This document shows positions 1 through 9,646 of a DNA stretch of 64,000 nt, in pieces. The DNA lies in the NCBI GenBank assembly GCA_001460835.1, contig CYKH01001106.1, positions 1-64,000 of the forward strand, written 5' to 3'. The notes under the pieces are model-generated. The model was not told the origin of the DNA. It did not search any database and was given only the letters and a program-made list of their open reading frames with translations. Each line of letters begins with the position of its first letter. Position 1 is the stretch's first letter. The position numbers were made by a program, and so were the translations under genes. This DNA is from Bodo saltans (lineage: Eukaryota > Euglenozoa > Kinetoplastea > Eubodonida > Bodonidae).

Positions 1-3000
1 GAAGTCCTTGAGAAACCGTTTTATCGCGTTCGTCCTGTCTACTCCACCTTTATCGAGAAGTTCATGGTGCAGCTCCAGTCAAGCAACCCAGTAGTGCTCG
101 GTGCGCTTCGCTCGAAAATTTCCCTCACACCTTCGACAACGGTTGCGACGATGTCGCAAGGAATCCTCTGGCTTGCGTTGGGAGCAAAATTAAGGAGTGT
201 CAGTGCCGACGCAGGGACTTCAGACCTTGATGTTGAAATTGATGCCGCAACGAACGCACTTGCATCGATGGCATCCTGGGCACCAAAAGGAGATGCTGAA
301 CAAATGGAGGCTCGCGCTGCGCACTGCTACGTCCTGTTGGACTGGATGCGTGTGGCGGTGTTACCAACAATCCGTGGCGATGTCCACCGCCTGTCAAGCA
401 CCCTTGACACTCTTCAACGGGCTGCTGGCGTGGCACGACAGCCCAATTCCAGTGGCACCACAACAGCTGAGGGGCGTTTACAAGAATTCCTGGAATTGGT
501 TGCTCTAGATCTCTGCCCAGCACAACATCGGCGAATTCTCTTGCGCCATGTTGCGGCGTTTTCTCATCAACTTGCACAGCGGATAAAGGCACCTTCCACT
601 GACCGCGATTCATCGTCATCTCAAAAAATGCAACTGCTGCTTCCAATGTTCCAATATGTCTCCCGTGATGACGTTCCCACAGAGGAGCGCTCGCACTGGA
701 TCACTCGCTTACTGATTCGACTTTCGGATCTCCCATTGGGACCGCTGCACGACAGTGTTTCAGCTGCGGCAGCTGCTTCACGCCATCACTGGCTGTCTAA
801 CATTGTCGTTGAAGTCGCGTGTGCTATTCTTTGCAAGATTATTGGCTCCACTCAAGCATCACCGAACAGCACGGCGCCGTTCTTTGCGAAGCTGCTTGTG
901 CTCTCAATCGGCACGAGCTCAAATGGTCTGCGTCCTGGCGCTTGTTTCTTGGTCAACAGCCTACGAATGTCGCATCCAGATGCGTTCCGGTGCGTCGAGA
1001 GCGTCTTAGGTGCACCCCAACGTGATGCACTGAATTCTCTCCATGCGTATTGCACCGCCCTTGAATCCATCGCTTCCACTCCGGCGGAACTGGCTGCAGT
1101 GACGACAGCGGTGATTAGCGAAGAAGTCGATCGCTTTGTGAACCTCTACCAAGAAGTGCTTGCGGAAGTGAGCGCAATGGCGAGCGAGGCCGATCAAAAA
1201 GGCTCAACAAAGCCTTCGGTTGAGGAGGACCTCCCTGAGCTAGGAGCCGAGCGCAACACCAACCAAGCAAGCATTGCTGCACCCACTGCCACTGGCAACT
1301 CCCTCATCCAAGAAGCGGGAGCGATTACCTCTGAGCTTTCCAGCTGGGTGCAAGACCACATCAATGCATTGAGGCAACGGATGAGTGAGCGGCTTCAAGA
1401 TGGTGGAGCAGCAACGTGGTTTGACCGAACCATGTGGTATGTAGAGCGGAGCGTGACCGATCTCAACGCGGCACTGCCCTCTGCGCACCCTGATGCAAAG
1501 GGCAGTACCCTCCTGCACGCTATCACGACCACAAACGAGCTTGTGACTTCAACTCGTGAAGGCCTTCAACGAATTTTAAGCGACACGCGCAACAAAGCGA
1601 ACACAGCTAGATTGTGTTCGCAGCTGAGCGAGCTCCTGACGCATACCTGTCAGTGCATTCGTCAAGACGTCAGCCCCGCATTCCGCCGTGCGAGCCACGA
1701 CTTACGCCGAGTCGTGGAAGATCACGTGGCTCCGTGGTTCAACGCCTCGCAGGGAACGACGCTGGACACCTCCAACAACGCGTCTGCAACGCTGCGCACC
1801 ATTGATGAGCTGTTTGAGGGCAGGATACCAGCCGTGTTACAGAGGCCGATTCCCGTTGCATTTGCTACACAAGGCACCAACGAATCTGTCAGCTGGAAAC
1901 TTGACATCAACTTCATTGATCTCAATCGGTCCCAAGAGTGTCCCCGCAAGATCCGATTCCGTGGCTCGCGCACGACCACCGCCGTTCCGCTGGGCGGATC
2001 TAAGTCATCCAGAAAACAGATTCACTTCACTCAAACCTTCATTTTGAAGGGCTGCCAAGCGAGCGATAGCGTTGGTCGTGATCATGTGGTGATGGCTCTC
2101 CTTCGTGAGCTGCAATTCCTGCAACATCACGCCAACAATGGGCGTGTCCACAACGGAAGCTCCTTGTCGGTTGAACAGTGGATGGAAGGACACGTGCATC
2201 CTGCTCCATCTGCTCATGCCACGTTCACGCCGTGCTTTGCGGTGTATCCTTTTGCAGGGGGCGGCGGATTGGCGGAGGTACTTCACGGTACCAACGCAGT
2301 CTCGGCGCTTGTTGATCAGTGGCGAAGCTCAGCGAGAGAGGACTTTATGAAGTCAACTGATGATTCGCGCATGCCATTGCCACTTTCGCTCGGCGCTCCA
2401 GCGACCCAGTTCCAAGAAACACTGAAGTTGGTTGTGGATGAGTTTAACGTACGACAGCAGGAGGCTCGATCAAGGCAACGGAGCAACCCAAGAGATCGCA
2501 ACGCACAAGACAAGCAGCCGCCTCCAACTGCGTTTGTCGACTTGAACAGGCCACCACCCGAGCTTATTCGAGAGACGTACTTGCGTTTGCTTCGCGCTCA
2601 GCCTTCATCGCGCGAATGCATTTCCAACGCTATTTTTGCTGAGGTACGTTACGATGACGCAACTCCTCACCGTTCTGTTCTGCCGTCCGATTTCGCTTGG
2701 GTTCAGCGATGGAGCACGTACATGCGCTCCCTTGCCACAGGGTGCGCGTTGTCGTACGTTCTGGGGATTGGTGATCGACACCTGGGCAACATCTTGCTGT
2801 GCTCCGAGGAGTCCCTTCGCAAAGGGCGCTCACAGCAAAAGAAGGTTAGCAGCGACGGGGTTGGACTCGTGGCTCACGTTGACTTTTCTGTCTGTTTCGG
2901 TGCAGGCGCAAAACTTCGCTTCCCTGAGCGCATTCCGTTCCGCATGAGTCCCGTCTTCATGCATCCCCTTGGAGCCTACGGCACTGAAGGTGGGTTCGCT

Positions 3001-5784
3001 GAGGTACTGCGCCAAGTGCTAACCACCGTGCACCAGAATGAGTCTTTTATACTTGAGACGACAGACGCCCTCCGATGGCTCGTTCCGCTTAGTGGACCTG
3101 TGCGCAAAGGCCCCTTGGCCACCATCGCGAACAGCAGCAAGCATGCCAACAACACATCAGTTGTCCTGCGGGGCTCGATGGTTGCAGTCATTGATCGTGT
3201 TGCGGATCGAGTGCATCGCCAGATGGATTCGCTGTACGCTGCACTGATGACGGTCACGCAGAAGCACCCTAGCGGCCAATGGATGGCCATTCGCAACCAA
3301 ATTCACCAGAACTCGAAGTTCCACTCAATTGCATCGACAGGACGTCGCCTCACGGCGCTTACAGTGGAAAGTAAGACGCTTCGCACAGAGGACGATGTGG
3401 ATGCCGACGCCAGCAACATCACTACACGCATAGCTGCCAACAAAACGCTCCTCAACAATGCCTACGATGAGTTCCAAGACGTGGTTCGATCATCACAGCG
3501 CGTGATGAACCGTCTACGTGAGGTCACAAGTCAAATTGCATGTGAAGGCCGTAAGTGGCTAGACCAACCACCTAACGAATCCTCGCTCTTGGAGTGCGCC
3601 CTCAGCATTGGCCTAGGCATCCCCCCTGGACTTATCGTGAGCACTTCCAAGCAGCCGTCACCGGCCCACGAGGACTCCTTGTGGCAGACTGCGTCACCTA
3701 TCAAGGTGGACGGTCCTTTGACTGTGAAAGGGGGCCGCAGTATTTCCATCGGTGCGTGGGAGGCATATCTACCTTCGATGGCACAGCAAAGCGGCATCAC
3801 GTCCCTTCTCGGCGGAAGTGCGACGGTTGCAAAGCAACGCCTGCTCCAACGGGACTTCGTTTCACGGCAACTGATGAAATTACTCGAAACCATTAGCAGT
3901 GGCGCGTACGACTCGTCGCTTTTGGCTGGCATTCAACAAGAAGTGGAGGAGCTTCAGCGAAACGCACAACGGCGCCCGTCAGTTGACGCCGCTGACACGA
4001 TCCCTTGTTCTCTCAGCGCCGCATCCCACCTCGCCGCAAACTTAGAGACTGACCAGCCACTTCCAATCGTCGATGATGCGACAGGTCGCATGATGGAGTT
4101 ATGCTCTCAGTGGTTTGCGACAATTCGACGTGTGCAATGGACGAACCATCAAACGGCGTCGTTCTCAAAAGTGGCGCTTGACAATGTTGTCGCAAACTTC
4201 ACAGAGCAGCTGCTGAACTCCATGCCAGATGAGGTCTATGATGAAGAGATTCTTCGCTCCGCAATAGCCACCGCCGCGACCGTGGCATCGCATCCCCTCA
4301 ACGAGTCCACGTCGTTGACGAGTGTGGCGCCATTCCAATTCCAAGAAGCGTTGGTGACGCTCGTGAAGTCATTGTTCAGCGAGGCTAGTGATGAGGTTGC
4401 AGTGAACGCTGTACGAAATGTGTGTACCAGAGAGACCGTTCACACAATTGCAGCACTGTTTTGCATCGAATGCTTGAGCCATAGCCCCATCAACATTGCA
4501 GCACAGCGTAATGTGTGGAAGCAACATTTCTCAGAGACTCTTGTTGCATCACGGCAACAGGTGTTAGAAGCACTTGATGGTGTAACAGAAGGACTGATAC
4601 GACTCACCTCCGCCCCTGAGTCCTGCTCGAAGTCAGAGCAGGTTCTTGGAGAGCTTGCTGGACTGCCTTGCGTGTCTGCTGCATCTGATGTTTTGCGCCG
4701 GTTCGACGATGTGGTGGAGGAGATCACTACCGATCTTTGGTCTCGCGTTGCGAACGCGTCTCATGAGGCCCTGCTGCTTGATCGCCAGCTCAATGATGTG
4801 CACGCTGAGAGGTCCCGCATTCGACAGCGCTCTGCAGTAGTTTTCAACGAACATCGACTGATGACAGAACTTCTTCGACAGTCGCTGACACCAGTGACTC
4901 TCAACCCGCTTTCGCTGGTCGTACGACAAGTGCAAGTGTGTCTCGAGGGGCTGTACAAGGAGCTCCACACAGATCTTGCTGAAACCGTCCTTCCACGCCT
5001 CTTGCAGCGAGCGGGGGGCACTCCGTCATTGGCGCGCAGCCCGATGCAGTTGGCGGCGCATTTGATTCAGCGCAGCGAGCAAGAGATTGTGAACATTCTC
5101 AATATGACCCATCAACTGATCACAGAGGGCTATGAGGAGCTGGCCACGCTCATCAGTCGAGGAGCCACTGCAATTGCATCTCGCCGTTTGACTGACTCAG
5201 AGGTAACGTCGCGAGGGGAGCGTAGCACGCTTCAAACCGATGTTGAGATTGCTTCCTACATCGAGCGCCTCTTGGTGGTCACCGATTCCATCTTCATAAC
5301 CGCATCTGTGTCAATGTTCTCTCACATCGACAGACTCTTCTCGCTGCTCTCCAGCTTTGGAAGTCACTGCGCTTCTGAGCGACTCCCTCGCATCCGCGCG
5401 ATGCTTGAACAGCTTCGTACAGTTGCCGACAAGGTAATGTTGTCGGGTAGCTCTGCAGAGTTGGCATCGTCATGGGGTGGCCAGCAGGGAAGGAAGGTGA
5501 ACCAGATAGAGCGCTTAGCAGAGCAGCTCCTGCGTCCTCAAGTGCCCTCGACGGAGAGCTTTATTCATGATGCCAAGATTGCAGTTGCCCATGGTGACAT
5601 CCATCAGCTGCTGGACGACCTGAAAAAGAGAATTCGTATTATGGCCCAAGACGCGCAACAACGACTCCCAGGGCAATCTCCAACATACTGCGTAGCTCCC
5701 CCACCTGTGAAATTTCTTGTCCAAGCAAGCATCGATGCGGACGCGCTCTCTGCTATGTATCCCGGCTGGACGGCTTGGATATAA
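1..5784 (+). CDS. SMG1: SMG1-like PI3K-related protein kinase, 5' truncated by the window edge
   Basis: The frame is open from base 1, so the N-terminus (probably HEAT/FAT repeats) lies outside; the first in-window Met is at 64 and residues are numbered from it. A PIKK catalytic domain spans about residues 600-1010: candidate ATP-binding Lys662, catalytic-loop GIGDRHLGN (Asp904, Asn909) and the metal-binding Asp940 in HVDFSVCF. The stretch after that Asp, with LRFPERIPFRMS, resembles SMG1 more than TOR, ATM, ATR or DNA-PK. A FATC tail ends in YPGWTAWI at the stop. About 860 residues separate kinase and FATC, which is the known SMG1 architecture. SMG1 phosphorylates UPF1 in nonsense-mediated decay. 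The kinase call is firm; the SMG1 assignment rests on motifs and architecture. To my recollection SMG1 is not reported from trypanosomatids. Confidence 0.85.
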   Translation, partial: EVLEKPFYRVRPVYSTFIEKFMVQLQSSNPVVLGALRSKISLTPSTTVATMSQGILWLALGAKLRSVSADAGTSDLDVEIDAATNALASMASWAPKGDAEQMEARAAHCYVLLDWMRVAVLPTIRGDVHRLSSTLDTLQRAAGVARQPNSSGTTTAEGRLQEFLELVALDLCPAQHRRILLRHVAAFSHQLAQRIKAPSTDRDSSSSQKMQLLLPMFQYVSRDDVPTEERSHWITRLLIRLSDLPLGPLHDSVSAAAAASRHHWLSNIVVEVACAILCKIIGSTQASPNSTAPFFAKLLVLSIGTSSNGLRPGACFLVNSLRMSHPDAFRCVESVLGAPQRDALNSLHAYCTALESIASTPAELAAVTTAVISEEVDRFVNLYQEVLAEVSAMASEADQKGSTKPSVEEDLPELGAERNTNQASIAAPTATGNSLIQEAGAITSELSSWVQDHINALRQRMSERLQDGGAATWFDRTMWYVERSVTDLNAALPSAHPDAKGSTLLHAITTTNELVTSTREGLQRILSDTRNKANTARLCSQLSELLTHTCQCIRQDVSPAFRRASHDLRRVVEDHVAPWFNASQGTTLDTSNNASATLRTIDELFEGRIPAVLQRPIPVAFATQGTNESVSWKLDINFIDLNRSQECPRKIRFRGSRTTTAVPLGGSKSSRKQIHFTQTFILKGCQASDSVGRDHVVMALLRELQFLQHHANNGRVHNGSSLSVEQWMEGHVHPAPSAHATFTPCFAVYPFAGGGGLAEVLHGTNAVSALVDQWRSSAREDFMKSTDDSRMPLPLSLGAPATQFQETLKLVVDEFNVRQQEARSRQRSNPRDRNAQDKQPPPTAFVDLNRPPPELIRETYLRLLRAQPSSRECISNAIFAEVRYDDATPHRSVLPSDFAWVQRWSTYMRSLATGCALSYVLGIGDRHLGNILLCSEESLRKGRSQQKKVSSDGVGLVAHVDFSVCFGAGAKLRFPERIPFRMSPVFMHPLGAYGTEGGFAEVLRQVLTTVHQNESFILETTDALRWLVPLSGPVRKGPLATIANSSKHANNTSVVLRGSMVAVIDRVADRVHRQMDSLYAALMTVTQKHPSGQWMAIRNQIHQNSKFHSIASTGRRLTALTVESKTLRTEDDVDADASNITTRIAANKTLLNNAYDEFQDVVRSSQRVMNRLREVTSQIACEGRKWLDQPPNESSLLECALSIGLGIPPGLIVSTSKQPSPAHEDSLWQTASPIKVDGPLTVKGGRSISIGAWEAYLPSMAQQSGITSLLGGSATVAKQRLLQRDFVSRQLMKLLETISSGAYDSSLLAGIQQEVEELQRNAQRRPSVDAADTIPCSLSAASHLAANLETDQPLPIVDDATGRMMELCSQWFATIRRVQWTNHQTASFSKVALDNVVANFTEQLLNSMPDEVYDEEILRSAIATAATVASHPLNESTSLTSVAPFQFQEALVTLVKSLFSEASDEVAVNAVRNVCTRETVHTIAALFCIECLSHSPINIAAQRNVWKQHFSETLVASRQQVLEALDGVTEGLIRLTSAPESCSKSEQVLGELAGLPCVSAASDVLRRFDDVVEEITTDLWSRVANASHEALLLDRQLNDVHAERSRIRQRSAVVFNEHRLMTELLRQSLTPVTLNPLSLVVRQVQVCLEGLYKELHTDLAETVLPRLLQRAGGTPSLARSPMQLAAHLIQRSEQEIVNILNMTHQLITEGYEELATLISRGATAIASRRLTDSEVTSRGERSTLQTDVEIASYIERLLVVTDSIFITASVSMFSHIDRLFSLLSSFGSHCASERLPRIRAMLEQLRTVADKVMLSGSSAELASSWGGQQGRKVNQIERLAEQLLRPQVPSTESFIHDAKIAVAHGDIHQLLDDLKKRIRIMAQDAQQRLPGQSPTYCVAPPPVKFLVQASIDADALSAMYPGWTAWI

Positions 5785-6118
5785 CACAATCGCACAAGAC
5801 CCATGCAGAAGAGACGCGCCATGTGCAACCAAATTGAAGAAAAAGAAAGAAAGAAAGAAACCAAAGATCATTGCCGAAGAATCTTACAAACACTATTTGT
5901 GCTCATTATTATTAGGACTAACTCGCCGACAAAGCATTGTTGATTGAGTTGTCGATAAGGCGAGACTCTTATGCCTCATTTTTTTTTTTAAAATCTTACA
6001 GAGCAGCTCTGCAACAGTGGACGTCGTTCTTGAAACCCTCGGCGAGCTTATATTTCTCTCCAAGCCTCCTGCAAGCACACAGTTGTTTCACACACCACTC
6101 CTACTACCTTTTCAGAAG
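5785..6118. other. Intergenic region
   Basis: This holds an A/G-rich stretch just after the kinase stop, a T-rich tract near 5979-5990 and the pyrimidine-rich approach to the next start. No RNA gene or conserved ORF is visible; it is probably the 3' UTR of the kinase plus the 5' leader of the next gene. Confidence 0.5.
6093..6115 (+). promoter_or_regulatory. Candidate trans-splice acceptor for the small acylated protein
   Basis: A pyrimidine-rich run ends in TTTTCAG with the AG at 6114-6115, only three bases before the ATG at 6119. In kinetoplastids such a tract plus AG directs spliced-leader addition. The very short leader it implies is unusual, so an AG further upstream may be used. Confidence 0.4.
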
Positions 6119-6439
6119 ATGGGTAACGTTGCAAGCGACTGTCTCTCACAGTCCAAGACGTCCACTCCGACGACTGCAAAGTCGCCCCAGCCTGCCTCCA
6201 AGAAGAAGCAAAATGGCAGTGACTCGACACTGCTTACAGCACCCACCCTGCTGACCGGGAACATCACACCAAACCGACTTCTCAAGGGAAGTTCACTTTG
6301 CAGTGAGGAGTCACGAGAGCCTGTCACTGAGGCAATGATCTCGGTGGAAATGCTGGAGATGGCGAGTGGTAGCTGGTCGCTTGACGACGCGCCGCCCACA
6401 ATTGCTGCTCAGCTTTCTCGCATCCGGAGACACAAGTGA
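6119..6439 (+). CDS. Small N-terminally acylated protein 1 (MGNVASDC start)
   Basis: This 106-residue protein is not a recognised family. The start at 6119 is chosen because it yields MGNVASDC: Gly2 with Ser6 is a good N-myristoylation signal and Cys8 is a plausible palmitoylation site, while the upstream in-frame extension begins only with GTG. The middle is Ser/Thr/Pro/Lys-rich and probably disordered. The C-terminal part contains a hydrophobic strand, then SLDDAPPTI and a basic end. The next gene has the same layout (acylation signal, disordered middle, LDDAP motif), suggesting a small paralogous family. I infer attachment to the plasma or flagellar membrane; the function is unknown. Confidence 0.6.
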   Translation: MGNVASDCLSQSKTSTPTTAKSPQPASKKKQNGSDSTLLTAPTLLTGNITPNRLLKGSSLCSEESREPVTEAMISVEMLEMASGSWSLDDAPPTIAAQLSRIRRHK

Positions 6440-7172
6440 AGAGGACACACATGCACGGGTACACACACGGCCATGATCCTTTGTGAAAGTGTGTGTCAGC
6501 CATGATGTTGCAATACCTTCGTTTTTGGCAAGAAAAGTGAACGACAGAAACTAAGCAAATGACAAACTGAGCAAATGACAAAAGAATATTTATTCGCCAA
6601 ATAATGAAGGTCCATTTTTTAAATGTTTCTTTTTCCTTTTCTTTTCGTTTTTGTTGATTCGTTTGCATAGTTTTACCTTCCTTCCTATCCTTGTGTGCAC
6701 GTCTTTTTTTTTTTAGGTTTTTAGTTTTGGTTGCTTTAAATCTTCGAAGTGGATGCAATTTTACTACTCACATGTTTCTGCTCACGCGCATAACGATGGT
6801 TATGGCAGAGGAGATTTCGTTGCAAGTTCTGCTTCATTTTGCAGTTTTCCTTTTTTTTTGTTAGGTTGCGTTGACCTTGAACTCCCCTCTCGAATAATCC
6901 GTTCAGTATGTGGAAATGCTGTAATCACGAATGAAAGGATTTTACCAACCATTGGTCGCTGTGTCAGCCATCCGCTGATGAAATTTGCTCAAAGCCGTGT
7001 GGCTCGCCTCCCTCCCCACTACCGCCCCTTCTAAACGTTGCTGTTTCTGTCTGGGCAAAGGCTATTTTTTTTGAGACCAACCTCGTTAAGAAGCTGATCA
7101 CTTTTTTTCTTGTGACAACAACGAAATAGATAGACACTAATAAAGTCCCGGCTGTCACCACAAGAGCGAGTC
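6440..7172. other. Intergenic region, 0.73 kb
   Basis: T-rich runs occur near 6643-6720 and 6850-6860, and there is a short direct repeat of GCAAATGACAAA near 6555-6582. Pyrimidine tracts suit trans-splicing of the next gene. I see no conserved ORF or structural RNA. Confidence 0.5.
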
Positions 7173-7595
7173 ATGGGAAACTGCGCTGGTTGTGACAAAC
7201 GAAGTGACGCAGATAGTTTCGAAGACCAACCATGGCTGCGTATGACGTTCAGCACACCGAGCACACTCCAATTCGCAAATGATTCTGTGTCATTAAAGTT
7301 TTCTGGTGAGCCGCCACCGCGGAATCCATTTTGTCGACACTCTCTGGATAAGGCACCCTTGCAACCCTTGCCGTCACTACGCTCCAGGCGACGAGTGCTC
7401 CGAGCAGGTGTCGCTCCGCATCATTCCATACACTTCTCGCCATCGCCACTATCCAGCGATACAAAGATCATCACTGTGGCCATCCGCTTCCCCCCGGCGC
7501 CATACGAGAGCTTCCCACTTGACGATGCACCCGCAATTATTGTGGGAAACATTCGCAGCTACGTAAAAACGAACGACACCCTCCCGCCACTTTAG
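7173..7595 (+). CDS. Small N-terminally acylated protein 2 (MGNCAGC start)
   Basis: This is a 140-residue protein with no recognised domain. The ATG at 7173 gives MGNCAGC, a canonical signal for dual acylation: myristate on Gly2, palmitate on Cys4 and Cys7. The central part is Pro/Ser/Arg-rich. The C-terminal region has a hydrophobic strand (ITVAIRF), then PLDDAPAII and a polar tail, matching the layout of the preceding gene where SLDDAPPTI occupies the equivalent place. That shared motif, in two adjacent genes that both have acylation signals, points to an old tandem duplication. Membrane localisation is inferred and biochemical activity is unknown. Confidence 0.65.
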   Translation: MGNCAGCDKRSDADSFEDQPWLRMTFSTPSTLQFANDSVSLKFSGEPPPRNPFCRHSLDKAPLQPLPSLRSRRRVLRAGVAPHHSIHFSPSPLSSDTKIITVAIRFPPAPYESFPLDDAPAIIVGNIRSYVKTNDTLPPL

Positions 7596-7742
7596 CGCAA
7601 CCCTTGAAGTTGCCCTGATCGTCCCATGCTCTCAAAAATCGGAATCTTCTCATCATGATCTCTTCATTCACGTGAGGGAAGACATCGCTGAAACTCAGCG
7701 GTGAAAGCTCGTTTCGTACGAACAATCCTCTCTCTTTCTTCT

Positions 7743-8316
7743 AAAAAAAAAGCAACAACACACAAAAAGACAACATCACTCAATTTTCTTTTGTTTAGCA
7801 CCAGCGTAGCTCTCGCTTGCAGGTGTACCTCATCAATCTTTCTCTTTTTCTATTTTCCTCCCCATTTCTGCGTTATTGTCCTCCCCATCATTACTGCCTC
7901 ACTGCCAAAGCTCCCCCTCCCTGTCTGCGCATGTGCACTTCACGCGGCGTTGATGCACACGTTGCGCTTCTCTCTTGTCTTTACTGTTCTATCCCCATCG
8001 GCAAACGCCAAGTAGGGATCGTGTCGCTTTAAAAAAAAAGCAACAACACACAAAAAGACAACATCACTCAATTTTCTTTTGTTTAGCACCAGCGTAGCTC
8101 TCGCTTGCAGGTGTACCTCATCAATCTTTCTCTTTTTCTATTTTCCTCCCCATTTCTGCGTTATTGTCCTCCCCATCATTACTGCCTCACTGCCAAAGCT
8201 CCACCCTCCCTGTCTGCGCATGTGTGCACTTCACGCGTTGGTGCACACGTTGCGCTTCTCTTGTCTTTACTGTTCTATCCCCATCGGCAAACGCCAAGTA
8301 GGGATCGTGTCGCTTT
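7743..8316 (+). repeat. Direct tandem duplication, two copies of about 287 bp
   Basis: Copy 1 (7743-8030) and copy 2 (8031-8316) both start with a run of nine A followed by GCAACAACACAC and both end in GGGATCGTGTCGCTTT. They differ by a few substitutions and indels, for example in the stretch around the CGCATGTG sequence. The unit contains several pyrimidine tracts, so a real duplication would duplicate processing signals; an unmerged assembly overlap is equally possible. Confidence 0.85.
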
Positions 8317-8636
8317 GACTGATCCACCTCCTCAGTGTTTGACCAGAAACGGTGTGTTCCAAGGCCAACAACCATCGTGTGGTGGTCGTGAGCTGATGGA
8401 ACGCCCATCATACCCTACGAAGAGGTTTCCACGAGGGAACTTCTTTGCTCGCTGCTATTTGTGTTTGATCTAAGAGAAAGCAACAAACAACACAACAAAA
8501 CAAAACAAAAAACCTGAACGAAGCAAAATTAGATTGCGTATGATCGTCACTCAATCGCCGCCACTTTGTCCGATGAGCCAACGCCTCGACGAGGTGGCGA
8601 ATATTGAGAGTAGAGCGACAAGCAAGCAAAGAAAAA

Positions 8637-8665
8637 CAAACAAACAAACAAACAATCAAACAACC
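8637..8665. repeat. CAAA-type simple repeat
   Basis: A short run of ACAA/CAAA tetranucleotides lies inside an A/C-rich non-coding stretch (about 8480-8690). It is a microsatellite-like tract and no function is proposed. Confidence 0.6.
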
Positions 8666-8947
8666 AAAGCAAAAGCAAATATCTCCGCAAGGAAGCAGCA
8701 GCGCGGGTAGTAGTTCTTGAACGTTGAGGTGCGTCGACCTCGACGCCCCACCGTGTCTCTTTCTCTTGAAGGGGTTCATGTGTATCTCCAGTGTTTCAAG
8801 TGTCGGTCTTTGCCTCAAGGCTAATGAAGTAACTGAGTTCTCTTTCGTGGAAAACCCCATGTGATTAATGACGACGTTTGCTGGTATATTTCTGTTGACA
8901 TGCTGCTTTGTTTTGTCGCTACACACCTTGCCTTTCATGAAGCAGTC

Positions 8948-9646
8948 ATGCCCTCTATGTTTGTCGGTCTGGGTCCTAACGGACGCAACATCACGGAAGA
9001 CCAGCTGAAGGACTTCCTCGGCAAGTACGTGCCCATCTCATCAGTTCGTGTCCGCGGAACCTGCGCGTTTGCGGACGTCGAGACCGACGACGATGCACAG
9101 AAGCTCATTGCCGAGGCCAACGATCAGTACCTCGGTGAGGCACGCCTGTCCATCCAAGTGAGCCGCCCCAAGGGTGCCCCCGCCCCCCGTGGCGCAAGCA
9201 GCGGCCCCGTTGCCCTCTTCATTGGCCTTGGTCCCCAGGGTGGCTCCGTCAGCGAGGATGAGCTCCGCCAGAAGTTGGAGGAGGCCGCACCTATCATCGC
9301 TATCCGACGCCGCGGTGAATGTGCCTTCGTAGACGTTGCCTCATCATCGGATGCTGAGCGTATGATCAGCACGCTCCGCGGCGCCATGGTGGGACCTTGC
9401 CGTCTCTCCGTGCAGTACAGCAAGGACAACAACAACCGCGGTGGTGACCGTGGTGGCGACATGAAGCGTGGTCGTGAGGCTGACCGCAATGACGACCGCG
9501 ATCGCCGCCGTCGCCGCTCTGATAGCCGTGACCGTCGCCGTCGCTCTGATAGCCGTGACCGCCGTCGCCGCTCCCCCGACAGCCGTGACCGTCGTCGCCG
9601 TTCCCCTGACAGCCGTGACCGCCGCCGCCGTTCCCCGTCGTACTAA
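8948..9646 (+). CDS. SR-type RNA-binding protein, two RRMs and an RS tail
   Basis: This is a 232-residue protein. RRM1 (about residues 4-75) has MFVGLG as RNP2 and GTCAFADV as RNP1; RRM2 (about 84-155) has LFIGLG and GECAFVDV. A linker rich in Gly, Arg and Asn leads to a C-terminal tail of repeated DSRDRRRRS(P) units. Two RRMs plus an RS tail define SR proteins; trypanosomatid members such as TSR1 act in RNA splicing and mRNA stability. The start at 8948 is preferred because the 29-residue in-frame extension upstream is pyrimidine-tract-encoded and hydrophobic, as expected of a leader. The RS tail is probably phosphorylated by an SR-protein kinase (inference). The exact orthologue is uncertain. 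Confidence 0.88.
   Translation: MPSMFVGLGPNGRNITEDQLKDFLGKYVPISSVRVRGTCAFADVETDDDAQKLIAEANDQYLGEARLSIQVSRPKGAPAPRGASSGPVALFIGLGPQGGSVSEDELRQKLEEAAPIIAIRRRGECAFVDVASSSDAERMISTLRGAMVGPCRLSVQYSKDNNNRGGDRGGDMKRGREADRNDDRDRRRRRSDSRDRRRRSDSRDRRRRSPDSRDRRRRSPDSRDRRRRSPSY
9521..9643 (+). repeat. In-frame RS-domain repeats
   Basis: The coding sequence repeats a unit of about 27-30 bp encoding DSRDRRRRS or DSRDRRRRSP at least four times. It is part of the RS tail of the RRM protein and likely to vary in copy number. Confidence 0.8.

Larger units (their letters stand above)
7596..8947. other. Intergenic region, 1.35 kb, containing a tandem duplication
   Basis: This is the longest non-coding stretch in the window. 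It contains two direct copies of a unit of about 287 bp (7743-8316), then A/C-rich simple sequence including CAAA-type repeats near 8637-8665, then the leader of the RRM gene. ORFs inside the repeated unit are low-complexity and Cys/Leu/Phe-rich because of pyrimidine tracts, so I do not call them genes. No RNA gene was recognised. Confidence 0.5.

Noticed and set aside
1-5784. Assignment of the kinase as TOR, ATM or ATR
   Set aside because: The segment after the catalytic Asp and the very long kinase-to-FATC spacer fit SMG1; TOR, ATM and ATR have a FATC close behind the kinase.
7701-8473. Four Cys/Leu/Phe-rich ORFs in the duplicated noncoding region
   Set aside because: They follow pyrimidine tracts and are repeated only because the DNA is duplicated; no conserved feature is seen.
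8408-8938. 176-residue minus-strand ORF
   Set aside because: Its composition follows the A/C-rich simple repeat read in reverse; no domain, and it opposes the direction of every real gene.
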